A stretch of 64,000 bases of DNA from Flavobacterium caseinilyticum (GCF_004349085.1 NZ_SMFM01000002.1:496001-560000), one strand, 5' to 3'. Shown: positions 15,997-24,470, counted from the stretch's first letter. A program made the numbers and translations. Notes: generated by a model from the sequence alone, not told the origin.

Positions 15997-17070
15997 ATGA
16001 ATCCGGAAAAACAAAATATTGTCCAATTTAAATCACTCGTAAAAAGGCTGATTTATCTGTTTACAACCATTATCGTCTTGGTAACGGTTTTGTTCGTCGT
16101 TTTGTTTTTTAATACACCAATCACCTCATGGTTTCAAAATAATGATGCGCAACTCGATTCCCTTTATGTCGATGCTGAGAAAAAAGTGATTTTGCAAAAT
16201 GAAATGGCAAAATTCTGGAAACCTGCTGACATCACTCTGATTAAAGATTCAACTTTAAAGCAAGAAGTTGAATACGGAAAAGATCTAATTGCGCATACGG
16301 CTAAATATTTGGGTCCAAATGGCAGTGTGAAACAAATCTCAAACGGAATGAATTGCAACAACTGCCATCTGGATGCCGGTACAAAACCTTGGGGAAACAA
16401 TTATGGTTCCGTATTTTCGATGTATCCAAAAATGAGAGCCAGAAGCGGGCAAGTAGAAGACCTTTATAAAAGAGTCAATGACTGTATAGAAAGAAGCTTG
16501 AACGGTCAACCGCTTCAAGAAGATGATAGAGAAATGAAAGCCATGATCGCTTACATTGAATATATTGGCAGTAATGTCCCTAAAGGAAAAGAAGCGTATG
16601 CCTCTGGGATCTATGATTTAGAATATCTAGATCGCGCTGCTGATCCTGTAAAAGGGAAAGCACTATATGATGCCAAATGTGCGAGTTGCCATCAGGTGAA
16701 TGGTGAAGGAATTTTGGCTGCAGATAAAAAAGAATATACGTATCCGCCACTTTGGGGTAAAAACTCCTATAATACTGGTGCGGGATTATTTAGAATCAGT
16801 CGTTTTGCAGGCTATATAAAATACAATATGCCACTGGGCGCCACGTATGAAAACCCTCTACTATCCGATGAAGAATCTTGGGATATCGCGGCATATGTAG
16901 AAAACTTGGAAAGACCTTCAAAAGATTTAAGTCTAGACTGGCCGGATATTTCTAAAAAACCGGTGGATCATCCTTTCGGTCCATTTTCTGATAAATTTAC
17001 TGAAGTACAACATAAATTCGGGCCCTTCAAACCAATAAAAGACGAAAAAAAGAAAAACGAAAAAAAGTAA
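15997..17070 (+). CDS. tsdA: Membrane-anchored dihaem cytochrome c, thiosulfate dehydrogenase (TsdA) type
   Basis: 357 residues. One N-terminal membrane anchor (about 17-38), then two c-type haem sites: CNNCH (Cys120, Cys123, His124) and CASCH (Cys228, Cys231, His232). Between them the TsdA hallmarks MYPKMRARSGQVEDLYKRV and NDCIERSLNG are present; Cys163 in the latter is taken to be the axial haem ligand typical of TsdA. TsdA joins two thiosulfate into tetrathionate and passes electrons to a cytochrome or the quinol chain; some act in reverse. Most TsdA are soluble, so the uncleaved anchor is notable. A charged Lys/Glu tail ends the protein. Operon neighbours (YeeE halves, DsrE-like) support thiosulfate as substrate. 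Confidence 0.85.
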   Translation: MNPEKQNIVQFKSLVKRLIYLFTTIIVLVTVLFVVLFFNTPITSWFQNNDAQLDSLYVDAEKKVILQNEMAKFWKPADITLIKDSTLKQEVEYGKDLIAHTAKYLGPNGSVKQISNGMNCNNCHLDAGTKPWGNNYGSVFSMYPKMRARSGQVEDLYKRVNDCIERSLNGQPLQEDDREMKAMIAYIEYIGSNVPKGKEAYASGIYDLEYLDRAADPVKGKALYDAKCASCHQVNGEGILAADKKEYTYPPLWGKNSYNTGAGLFRISRFAGYIKYNMPLGATYENPLLSDEESWDIAAYVENLERPSKDLSLDWPDISKKPVDHPFGPFSDKFTEVQHKFGPFKPIKDEKKKNEKK

Positions 17071-17085
17071 TTTTAAAAATCAATT

Positions 17086-17511
17086 ATGAAAAATCTAACG
17101 ATTTTATTTGTTCTGTTCTTTGGCTTGATTTCCATCGGCACATTTGCTCAAAAAAGACAAAGCAAACACAAAATAGTATTCCAATTTACCAATGCCAATG
17201 ATACTATTCAACAGAAGGCATTTGCAAATCAGCTAAATAATTTAACGGCACACTGGCCGAAAGCAAAGTACGAAGTAGTGGTCTATAACATGGGACTAGA
17301 GTTTTTAATGCCTTCAAAATCAAAGCATATCGCAACAATTAAAGCGCTTCATGCTAAAGGAGTTCGTTTTGTAGTTTGCGAAAATACAATGACAACCCGA
17401 AAAATAACCAAAGAGCAATTCATTCCGGAAGCAGAATATGTGACTGCCGGAATTGCCGAAATTGTTGAAAAACAGGAACAAGGCTGGAGTTATATCAAAG
17501 GAGGATTTTAA
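17086..17511 (+). CDS. Secreted DsrE/DsrF-like sulfur carrier protein
   Basis: 141 residues. Signal peptide MKNLTILFVLFFGLISIGTFAQ, then a DsrE-like alpha/beta fold: a beta strand HKIVFQF, a helix with QLNNLTAHWP, strand YEVVVYNMG, and the conserved cysteine Cys98 in GVRFVVCENTM, the position of the sulfur-carrying Cys of this superfamily. DsrE-type proteins pass persulfide sulfur between partners, usually in the cytosol. Here the signal peptide places it in the periplasm, next to the haem domains of TsdA (15-base gap). It may bind sulfane sulfur outside the cell membrane. Last gene of the YeeE-TsdA operon. Confidence 0.82.
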   Translation: MKNLTILFVLFFGLISIGTFAQKRQSKHKIVFQFTNANDTIQQKAFANQLNNLTAHWPKAKYEVVVYNMGLEFLMPSKSKHIATIKALHAKGVRFVVCENTMTTRKITKEQFIPEAEYVTAGIAEIVEKQEQGWSYIKGGF

Positions 17512-18031
17512 TATATCTAATTAGAAATCTAAAATTTGTTATCGCTTAGCGGTCTGTTTTATAGTAGTGTTATCAAAATCTAAGTTTACATTTCTTTCAT
17601 TTTCATATACTTATTTACAGGACAGCCTTACGCGATATTTTTTCATTTTCAAAAAATTAACAATAGTTCGACATGCCGTTTTTTTTATTATCGATTTGAA
17701 AGTACGGAGAAATCATGACCAATTTACGAAATCGATTTCTTAAAGATCAAGATAAAACCTCACTTCATAAAGGGTGAATTCAATTGGTCATTAAAAAATT
17801 ACAAATAAGAATCAGATTTTGTTCATTTGACTTTAAGTATCATATACATTTTTTTCAAAAAAGTAAAATATAAAAATTACTCTAATTTAATATTAACAAT
17901 TATCAAAAAAGCAGTATGTCGAGTTTTACGAATAATGCATAGAATTAAAAAATGTTTATGTCCCAATAACAAAAATATTATAAGTAGTAAAACTAAAGCT
18001 ATTAACCATTTCCAATAAACCCTAAAAACCA
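17512..18031. other. Intergenic region between DsrE-like and FadL-type genes
   Basis: 520 bases without a supported gene. A 63-codon frame at 17827-18018 is AT-driven, Lys/Ile/Asn-rich and unlike a known protein, so I leave it out. There is a 10-bp inverted repeat (ATGACCAATT at 17715-17724, AATTGGTCAT at 17782-17791) with a 57-base interior. I find no Crp/Fnr-like box and no clean TAnnTTTG before the next gene. Confidence 0.4.
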
Positions 18032-19312
18032 ATGAAAAACAGACTAGCTATTATTTCGATTTTATTCTGCACCAGCCTTTTCGCACAATCTGGACATTTA
18101 ATGCAGGGAGTTGGAGCCGTAAATATGTCTATGGGCGGTGCTTCAACAGCGCAACCAATTGACATTAACGGTGCTTTAAAATGGAATCCCGCTGCAATAT
18201 CCGTATTTGAAGGCAGTACTATTTCCTTAAATATGGGTTTATTTATGGCAAATCCAGAACTATCATCAACCGTACCAACACCTAATGGACCTATGAGCGG
18301 TACGTCTACTGATGTAAAAAGCAATTCAATAATGCCTTCCTTGGGTTTTGTTTACGGAAAAAAAGATAGTAAACATACCTTTGGAGCATTTGCGTTTGGA
18401 GTAAGCGGTTTTGGTGTTGATTTTCCTGAAAGCACGACAAACCCGATAAATATGCCTCAATCTATGGGCGGTTTTGGAAATTTAACTTCCAATTATATGA
18501 TGCTTCAAACTGGTTTAAGCTACGCCTATAAACTATCTGAATCAGTTTCTATCGGCGTAAGCCCAAACTTTAATATTGCAACATTAGAATTAAAACCAAA
18601 TCCTACCGCTAACCCGACAATGGCTGGTTATCCGACTACTAATAATGCTACGGCAACAGGTTTTGGAGGTCAATTTGGTATTTTTTATCAAAATAAAGAA
18701 GGGTTTAAATTAGGAGCCAGTTACAAAACAGAGCAACAGTTTTCTAATTTTGAATTTAAAAACACCTATTTAGACAATTCCACTTCCGAAAACTCTTTTA
18801 AAATGAATTTCCCTGCAGTTTATTCATTAGGAGTTGGATATTCAAACCGTGAATTTGATTTAGCATTTGATTTTAGACAAGTTGAATACTCTAAAACAGA
18901 AGGTTTTGAAGAATTCGGATGGACTGCAACAGGAGCTGTACAAGGATTTGGCTGGAAAAATATGCAAGTATTATCGCTAGGAGCACAATATAAAGGAATC
19001 AAAAAATTACCTTTAAGAGTAGGGTATACCTATAATACCAATCCTATAAAACCAGAGCTAGCGTTTTTCTCAACTTCTGCAACTGCAGTAATTCAAAATG
19101 CCTATCAATTTGGTTTTGGATATGAATTTTCAAAAAAATTAACGTTGAATGCGGTTTACCATAATGCTACAAGTGACGGCAGTACCTCAGGACCTCTATA
19201 CAACCCAATGTTAGCTGGGCAAACTAATCCATTAGGTGCTGTTCCTAATAGTAAAGTTTCTTACGATATGGACACAAGTATGCTAATGCTGGGCATTTCG
19301 TACAAGATATAG
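18032..19312 (+). CDS. OmpP1/FadL-type outer membrane transporter
   Basis: 426 residues. Signal peptide MKNRLAIISILFCTSLFAQ, then a beta-barrel protein with the OmpP1/FadL opening: a plug-like segment GVGAVNMSMGGASTAQP with an asparagine-proline site (KWNPAAI), alternating aromatic strands and a C-terminal LMLGISYKI. The family moves hydrophobic molecules (fatty acids, aromatic hydrocarbons) across the outer membrane. It lies 31 bases before the SoxB-like gene and in the sulfur region, so uptake of elemental sulfur, polysulfide or an organosulfur compound is conceivable. That is inference from context. Confidence 0.88.
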   Translation: MKNRLAIISILFCTSLFAQSGHLMQGVGAVNMSMGGASTAQPIDINGALKWNPAAISVFEGSTISLNMGLFMANPELSSTVPTPNGPMSGTSTDVKSNSIMPSLGFVYGKKDSKHTFGAFAFGVSGFGVDFPESTTNPINMPQSMGGFGNLTSNYMMLQTGLSYAYKLSESVSIGVSPNFNIATLELKPNPTANPTMAGYPTTNNATATGFGGQFGIFYQNKEGFKLGASYKTEQQFSNFEFKNTYLDNSTSENSFKMNFPAVYSLGVGYSNREFDLAFDFRQVEYSKTEGFEEFGWTATGAVQGFGWKNMQVLSLGAQYKGIKKLPLRVGYTYNTNPIKPELAFFSTSATAVIQNAYQFGFGYEFSKKLTLNAVYHNATSDGSTSGPLYNPMLAGQTNPLGAVPNSKVSYDMDTSMLMLGISYKI

Positions 19313-19343
19313 TTTTAAATAATAATCATTTTAAATAAATAAA

Positions 19344-21044
19344 ATGGAATCAGATAACAACCGACGAAATTTCCTAAAATCAGTTGGAACACTAAGTCTA
19401 GGCGCGGCGATTATTTCGCCACTTTCTGCTTTTGCAAATACAAATGAAATAGAAGAAATGAAAGTAGATGACGCAGTTGACCGAAGTAAACCACAAACGA
19501 TTTCTATTCTTCAAACTACCGATGTGCATTGCCAGATTCATCCGCATGATGAATTATTCTGGGAAAATGGGAAAGCCGTTTTTAGAAAAACGGGCGGGTA
19601 TGCTTACATGGCCACGCTGCTGAAGCAATTAAAAAAGAAAAACCCAAACACTTATATCATTGACACCGGCGATATGTTTCAGGGCAGTGAATTAAGTGTG
19701 GAAACTACTGGTGAAGCTTTTATTCCCATATTAAATGCGTTGGATTACGATTTGTACTTACCCGGAAACTGGGAAGTGATTTACGGAAAAAAGAGAATGC
19801 AAACCCTTTTGGGTTCTCTGGATGCTCCAAAAATTTGTACCAATATGTACCATGATTTAGGCGAAGGAAAACGAGGAGAACTTATTTTTCAGCCTTACAC
19901 CATTTGGCATATTGCCGGAGCAAAAATTGGTTTTTTAGGCTACACGGATCCATTGGTACCGTTGAGACAAAGTCCCAATTACAGCAAAGGAATTATTTAT
20001 ACCAACCCTGAAGAAAATCTGGCTCATTATGTGGATGTCCTCAGAAATCAGGAACAATGCAGTTATGTAATTATGATTGCACATCTTGGTTTATCGCAGC
20101 AAATAGCGTTAGCAAACATGCCACAATGCGAGGGTGTCAATTATATTTTAGGAGGGGACACACACGAAAGAGTCCGAAAACCAATAGTTTGTAAATATTC
20201 AAAAGTAGTAGAACCGGGAGCATTTGGTTCTTTTATCGGAAAATTAGATTTGACGGTTTTAAACGGAAAAGTGGTTAGTGACAGCTACGAATTAATAGAA
20301 GTTAATTCTCCTAAAATAAAACCGGATGCTAAAATTGAAAAATTATTAAAAGAAAAAGAATCAGTCTATGAGGAACAAATCAATCAAGTTATTGGGTACA
20401 GCACAATTCCTTTATACCGCTATTTTGTGGTGGAAAACCCTATTGATACGATGATTCTGAATGCTTTGCATTGGAAATTTCCTGACATTGACATTAATCT
20501 TTCTAACGGATTTCGTTTTTGCCCACCAAAAACAACTCCGGATCAAACCGGAAATATTCCAATCACAAACGGATTTATTTTTGATATGCTACCCGTTGAC
20601 AGCACTGTAAGAACAGCAAAAGTTACCGGAAAACAACTGAAAAACTGGTTGGAAAAAGAATTAAATAATGTCTTTGCCGAAGACGCTTCAAAACGTTTTG
20701 GCGGCTGGGTAGTCAAATTTAAAGGAATGGAAGTACGATTTAATGCTTTTGCCGAAATGGATAAAAGAGTTCAAAGTATTACGGTAAAAAATATACCATT
20801 AGATCTTGAAAAAATGTATTCCATAATGGCCTGTGAACGTGACGGAGATCCTGTGGACATGCTTTGCAGAATGAAAGGCGTTATGGATGCGAAAAACACC
20901 AACGCAACATTACATTCTGTAATGAAAGAATATTTAAAACAAAACTCTCCTGTTACGCCTACACCGCAAAAAAATGCGGTAATTCTTGATGCTCCAGAAA
21001 CACTGTTAACTCAGGTTACAGGCGTTGATTATACTTTCAGATAG
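19344..21044 (+). CDS. SoxB-like metallophosphatase (5'-nucleotidase/thiosulfohydrolase superfamily)
   Basis: 566 residues with a Tat signal at the N-terminus (RRNFLKSVGTLSLGAAIISP), so exported folded, as SoxB is. The metallophosphatase core has LQTTDVHCQ (Asp60, His62), DTGDMFQGS (Asp110), GNWEVIYGKKR (Asn142), MIAHLG and GGDTHER. In 5'-nucleotidases the site reads GNHE; in SoxB it is GHWEFTYG. Here GNWEVIYG, a blend of both, together with a 5'-nucleotidase C-terminal domain (from about 350) with SNGFRFCPP, where SoxB carries GxRxG-like residues. It is either a SoxB-like thiosulfohydrolase or a related phosphatase. Placement beside TsdA, YeeE and FadL genes favours a sulfur role. No SoxYZ partner is in the window. 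Confidence 0.75.
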   Translation: MESDNNRRNFLKSVGTLSLGAAIISPLSAFANTNEIEEMKVDDAVDRSKPQTISILQTTDVHCQIHPHDELFWENGKAVFRKTGGYAYMATLLKQLKKKNPNTYIIDTGDMFQGSELSVETTGEAFIPILNALDYDLYLPGNWEVIYGKKRMQTLLGSLDAPKICTNMYHDLGEGKRGELIFQPYTIWHIAGAKIGFLGYTDPLVPLRQSPNYSKGIIYTNPEENLAHYVDVLRNQEQCSYVIMIAHLGLSQQIALANMPQCEGVNYILGGDTHERVRKPIVCKYSKVVEPGAFGSFIGKLDLTVLNGKVVSDSYELIEVNSPKIKPDAKIEKLLKEKESVYEEQINQVIGYSTIPLYRYFVVENPIDTMILNALHWKFPDIDINLSNGFRFCPPKTTPDQTGNIPITNGFIFDMLPVDSTVRTAKVTGKQLKNWLEKELNNVFAEDASKRFGGWVVKFKGMEVRFNAFAEMDKRVQSITVKNIPLDLEKMYSIMACERDGDPVDMLCRMKGVMDAKNTNATLHSVMKEYLKQNSPVTPTPQKNAVILDAPETLLTQVTGVDYTFR

Positions 21045-21071
21045 TAATTCAATCATAAAGTCAAAAGTTAT

Positions 21072-21108
21072 AAAGTCGAATGTGTAAAGCATTCGACTTT
21101 GTTTTTTT
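21072..21108 (+). terminator. Rho-independent terminator after the SoxB-like gene
   Basis: Stem AAAGTCGAATG/CATTCGACTTT, 7-base loop, T-run to 21108. Confidence 0.88.
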
Positions 21109-21115
21109 GAGCAAA

Positions 21116-21160
21116 TGTGATAAAAGTTACTTCCCATGTATAACGATGTGAATATTTTTG
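21116..21160 (+). promoter_or_regulatory. Crp/Fnr-like operator plus -7 element of the OprD-type porin
   Basis: TGTGA-TAAAAG-TTACT at 21116-21131 and a perfect TATTTTTG at 21153-21160; 45-base module as in the other six. ATG is 23 bases on. It marks the right-hand end of the regulon in this window. Confidence 0.85.
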
Positions 21161-21182
21161 TACCAAATCTAAAAGTTCAAAA

Positions 21183-22613
21183 ATGAAAAAGTTTTTAAGT
21201 ATCATTTATATCATTATCGCTTCCCTTTTCTCTTTAAATACAATAGCACAACATCAGGAAATTTCGGATAAGCCAACTGTTTGGAAAGAAAAAAATGATG
21301 AAAAAATTGATTCCACATCGATTTTAAATGCTTTCAAAAACGGAAACTTCAGTGGTCATTTTCGCTATTTTTTCATGGGTACCAACAATGAAAGTGGTTT
21401 ATCCGATTATTATGGCAATGCAATTGGTGGCGGCGTAAAGTTTGAAACCGCTAAATATCATAATTTTCAATTTGGTGTCAGCGGCTATTACATTTATGAT
21501 ATAGGCTCTTCTGATTTTTCTAAAAAAGACCCGGTTACAAATTTATCCAATAGATATGAAGTAGCACTTTTTGATTTTCAAAATGTATCAAGTAAAGGCA
21601 ATTTAAGCCGGTTAGAGGAATTATATTTAAAATACAACTACAAAAACTCTAGTGCAACCCTTGGAAAACAATTGCTGAATACGTCTTTCATAAACTTGCA
21701 GGACGGCAGAATGCGACCTACAGAAGTCGACGGTATTTGGATTGATTTTAATGAACTCAAAAAAACTAAAATTAATGTGGGTTTTCTTTACGGAATTTCG
21801 CCAAGAAGCACTATGAAATATTTCAGGGTTGGAGAATCTATAGGAATTTATCCAACAGGCGTAAATCCCGATGGAACAAAATCTGATTATTCAGGGAATT
21901 TAGACAGTGACGGAATTTATCTTGTTGGTATACAAAATGAATCGATAAAAAATTTAAAAACACTTTTATGGAACCAATATGCTGAGAATATATTCAATTC
22001 GGCATTATTCCAAATGGACTATAAATACGATTTAAATCCAAACTCGAAACTGCTTTTCGGTTTTCAGACGATTTACCAAAACGCATTGAATTTTGGCGGA
22101 AATGAGGACCAAAGCAAAACTTATTTTGAAAAAAATAGTAATTCTCAAACTTTTGGAGGAAGATTAGGCTGGCAAAATAAAAAAATAGAAATTACCTTAA
22201 ATTACAACCGAATAACTGCCAAAGGAAGGTATTTAATGCCAAGAGAATGGGGACGAGATCCGTTTTACACCTTTATGGCCAGAGAACGAAACGAAGGTTT
22301 TGGAGATGTAAATGCGGTAATGACCAAAATACAATACACAAATCCTAAAAAAACATTCAAATCTCATCTGGCGGTCGGTTATTTTGATTTGCCGGATGTA
22401 AAAAACGTTGCCATGAATAAATACGGATTACCTTCTTATGTGCAGACTAATGCTGATGTTCGCTACCAATTTCAAGGAATGTTAAAAGGTTTTGATGCGC
22501 AATTATTGTATGTGCACAAATTCAATGTGGGTGAAACCTATGGGAATAAAAATTATATTTTCAATAAAACGAATATGAGTAATATCAATTTTATACTCAA
22601 TTTCAATTTTTGA
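21183..22613 (+). CDS. OprD-family outer membrane porin
   Basis: 476 residues. Signal peptide MKKFLSIIYIIIASLFSLNTIAQ, then a 16- to 18-strand barrel of the OprD type: FSGHFRYFFMGT near the start, GKQLLNT, the conserved RMRPTEVDGIWIDF stretch, and a C-terminal NINFILNFNF. OprD-family channels take up small organic acids, amino acids and other anions. It is under the same operator as SQR and CstB-like genes, so it may admit thiosulfate, sulfite or a sulfonate. It converges on the LytTR operon of the minus strand with 8 bases between stops. Confidence 0.82.
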   Translation: MKKFLSIIYIIIASLFSLNTIAQHQEISDKPTVWKEKNDEKIDSTSILNAFKNGNFSGHFRYFFMGTNNESGLSDYYGNAIGGGVKFETAKYHNFQFGVSGYYIYDIGSSDFSKKDPVTNLSNRYEVALFDFQNVSSKGNLSRLEELYLKYNYKNSSATLGKQLLNTSFINLQDGRMRPTEVDGIWIDFNELKKTKINVGFLYGISPRSTMKYFRVGESIGIYPTGVNPDGTKSDYSGNLDSDGIYLVGIQNESIKNLKTLLWNQYAENIFNSALFQMDYKYDLNPNSKLLFGFQTIYQNALNFGGNEDQSKTYFEKNSNSQTFGGRLGWQNKKIEITLNYNRITAKGRYLMPREWGRDPFYTFMARERNEGFGDVNAVMTKIQYTNPKKTFKSHLAVGYFDLPDVKNVAMNKYGLPSYVQTNADVRYQFQGMLKGFDAQLLYVHKFNVGETYGNKNYIFNKTNMSNINFILNFNF

Positions 22614-22621
22614 TCTGTAGA

Positions 22622-23314
22622 TTATTTTAAATTTAATCGCTCCGTCAATGCCCTTCTATAAGTAATGCCCACCGGAATTTTCTCGTTATTGATGATGACC
22701 ATATTCCGTTCCCAATCTTTAATTTTAGTAATGGCTACTATATAGGATTTATGAACTCGCATGAAAAGTTCCGAAGAAAGGCCATTTTCCAGTTCATTTG
22801 TCGTCATCGAAGCAAGATAAACTTTTTTTAAGGTAAATATTTTGACATAATTACCGCAACTTTGTGCAAAAAGAATATCGTTTACATTCAGATCAAGCAT
22901 AAATCCATCAATTTTTACTGAAATAATCGGGTTCATTATTTCGGTCTTTTCATCAGTGTAAGAGGATAAGAAGCGTTCTATCGATTTTAAAAAACGCGGA
23001 TAATAAATGGGTTTTAATAAGTAATCAAACACTCCGAATTCATAACTCTCCAAAGCAAATTCCGAATAAGCCGTGGTCAGAATTGTTTTAGGCGGATCAG
23101 TCAGCGTTCGTAAAAGCTCCAGTCCGCTAATCTCAGGCATTTCAATATCCAAAAACATCAGATCAACTGGATTCGACCGAAGATAATTTAAAGCTTCAAT
23201 ACTGTTGTAACACTGCTGCACCACTTCCAATTGCGGGTTTTGGCTGATATAGTTCGCCAACACATAATGCGCGGCAGGTTCATCATCTACAATTATACAT
23301 TTTCTTACGGTCAT
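22622..23314 (-). CDS. LytTR-family response regulator (second pair)
   Basis: 230 residues. Receiver domain with Asp10/Asp11, phospho-acceptor Asp56 in MFLDIEMPEISG and Lys101 in YLLKPI; C-terminal LytTR domain with LFAQSCGNYVKIF, MRVHKSYIVAI and KIPVGITYR. It is co-transcribed with the kinase gene at 23311 (4-base ATGA overlap) and divergent from the efflux operon at 24506. A 14-base direct repeat with a 20-base period in that intergenic region is a fair candidate for its binding site, so it most likely controls the efflux pump. Confidence 0.92.
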   Translation of the reverse strand: MTVRKCIIVDDEPAAHYVLANYISQNPQLEVVQQCYNSIEALNYLRSNPVDLMFLDIEMPEISGLELLRTLTDPPKTILTTAYSEFALESYEFGVFDYLLKPIYYPRFLKSIERFLSSYTDEKTEIMNPIISVKIDGFMLDLNVNDILFAQSCGNYVKIFTLKKVYLASMTTNELENGLSSELFMRVHKSYIVAITKIKDWERNMVIINNEKIPVGITYRRALTERLNLK

Positions 23315-24342
23315 GTTTGGCGGAGTTCAATTACTAAATTAACGGTATAATCGTGCTCGTTTTGTGTGATTTCAAGTTGGTGTTTTTTCGGATATAAAAT
23401 TTCCAATCTTTCTGTCGTATTTTTCAGACCAATTTTGGTGGAAACCACTTCTTTTTTATGCTGAGGAACTGAATTGGCTACTTTCATATGCAATTTTCCT
23501 TTGATCACCTTTATGTTTATGGTTACAAAACACTTTTCGATCGTAGCTGCTCCGTGTTTAAAAGCGTTTTCAATAAAAGTGATCAAAACCATCGGTGCAA
23601 TTTCATACTTTCTTTCCTGATCGCATTCATAATCAAAATCAATACGGCAGCGGTAACCTACTCTTTCTTTTTCCAATTGTATATAACTGGAAATAAATGC
23701 AATTTCATTTTCTAAAGAAACAAATTCTTTATTCCCCTGCTCCACCTGATACCGCATCAACTGTGAAACCTCCATTATCATTTCCGAAGTGCGTTCCGGA
23801 TATTGAAGGCTTATTCCATAAAGGGTATTCATCGTATTAAACAAAAAATGGGGATTAAACTGATTCTTTAAAGCATTAAGCTGAACCTGATTGGACAACA
23901 ATACTTTGTTGGCTTCCTTTTTTTGCGCTCGGTAATGTTCTAAAATCTGTATGGTTCCCAAAATACAAACGAGTGTTCCGGACAAGGTAGCAAACTGAAA
24001 CTGATACGTTTTTTGATGGGATGATTTGTATAAAAAACAATTTTTATAAATATACTCGGTTGAAACTTGATATAAAAAGACCGTAAAAAATGCTATTAAC
24101 CCAACGGTAAGAATTATATATAAAACCGGTTGGTGTTTTTTTAATAAAACCGGAAGCAGAAAAATACGATTGAGCTGTGCATGAAAATACAGTACGAAAA
24201 AATAGAGCAAACCGTTACTAAAACCTTTCCAACTTTGTATAAAAACCCAGTCGTTGAGTGTAAAAAGGATAAAAGAAAAAACTAAAATAGCCGTTTCCTG
24301 TTCCCATTTATTTTCTAAAATCGGCTTAAATCTCCATTTCAT
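23311..24342 (-). CDS. LytS-type sensor histidine kinase (second pair)
   Basis: 343 residues. Four hydrophobic segments at about 18-34, 44-66, 72-92 and 118-134, then the His_kinase domain with His165 in QFNPHFLFNTMNTLYG, the N-box TFIENAFKHG and GLKNTTERLEILYP. Sensor loops are short, so it probably detects a membrane or lipophilic stimulus, which fits control of an efflux pump. Paralogous to the kinase at 695 over the catalytic half only. Confidence 0.92.
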   Translation of the reverse strand: MKWRFKPILENKWEQETAILVFSFILFTLNDWVFIQSWKGFSNGLLYFFVLYFHAQLNRIFLLPVLLKKHQPVLYIILTVGLIAFFTVFLYQVSTEYIYKNCFLYKSSHQKTYQFQFATLSGTLVCILGTIQILEHYRAQKKEANKVLLSNQVQLNALKNQFNPHFLFNTMNTLYGISLQYPERTSEMIMEVSQLMRYQVEQGNKEFVSLENEIAFISSYIQLEKERVGYRCRIDFDYECDQERKYEIAPMVLITFIENAFKHGAATIEKCFVTINIKVIKGKLHMKVANSVPQHKKEVVSTKIGLKNTTERLEILYPKKHQLEITQNEHDYTVNLVIELRQT

Positions 24343-24412
24343 TGCTCTTTAATTAAAGTATCAAAGGAACGACATATAAATGGAACTGTCACCGATTGGG
24401 TGACCAATTCAA

Positions 24413-24446
24413 TTCATCATTTATAAAATGGGTTCGTCATTTATAA
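24413..24446 (+). promoter_or_regulatory. Direct repeat, probable LytTR-regulator binding site
   Basis: TTCATCATTTATAA (24413-24426) and TTCGTCATTTATAA (24433-24446) are 13/14 identical and start 20 bases apart, two helical turns, the arrangement of LytTR target sites. They end 25 bases before the -7 element of the efflux operon. A further palindrome TGTCACC-GATT-GGGTGACC lies just upstream at 24387-24404. Confidence 0.65.
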
Positions 24447-24470
24447 CCATCCAGAAAGAAGTACTCCGGC

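Noticed and set aside
17827..18018. 63-codon plus-strand frame before the FadL-type gene
   Set aside because: Lys/Ile/Asn-rich, AT-driven and without a domain; no promoter seen.
24387..24404. Palindrome GTCACC-N-GGTGAC as a further sulfur-type operator
   Set aside because: The half-sites are in the opposite order to TGTGA-N6-TCACA and the distance to the -7 element does not fit; more likely tied to the efflux system.
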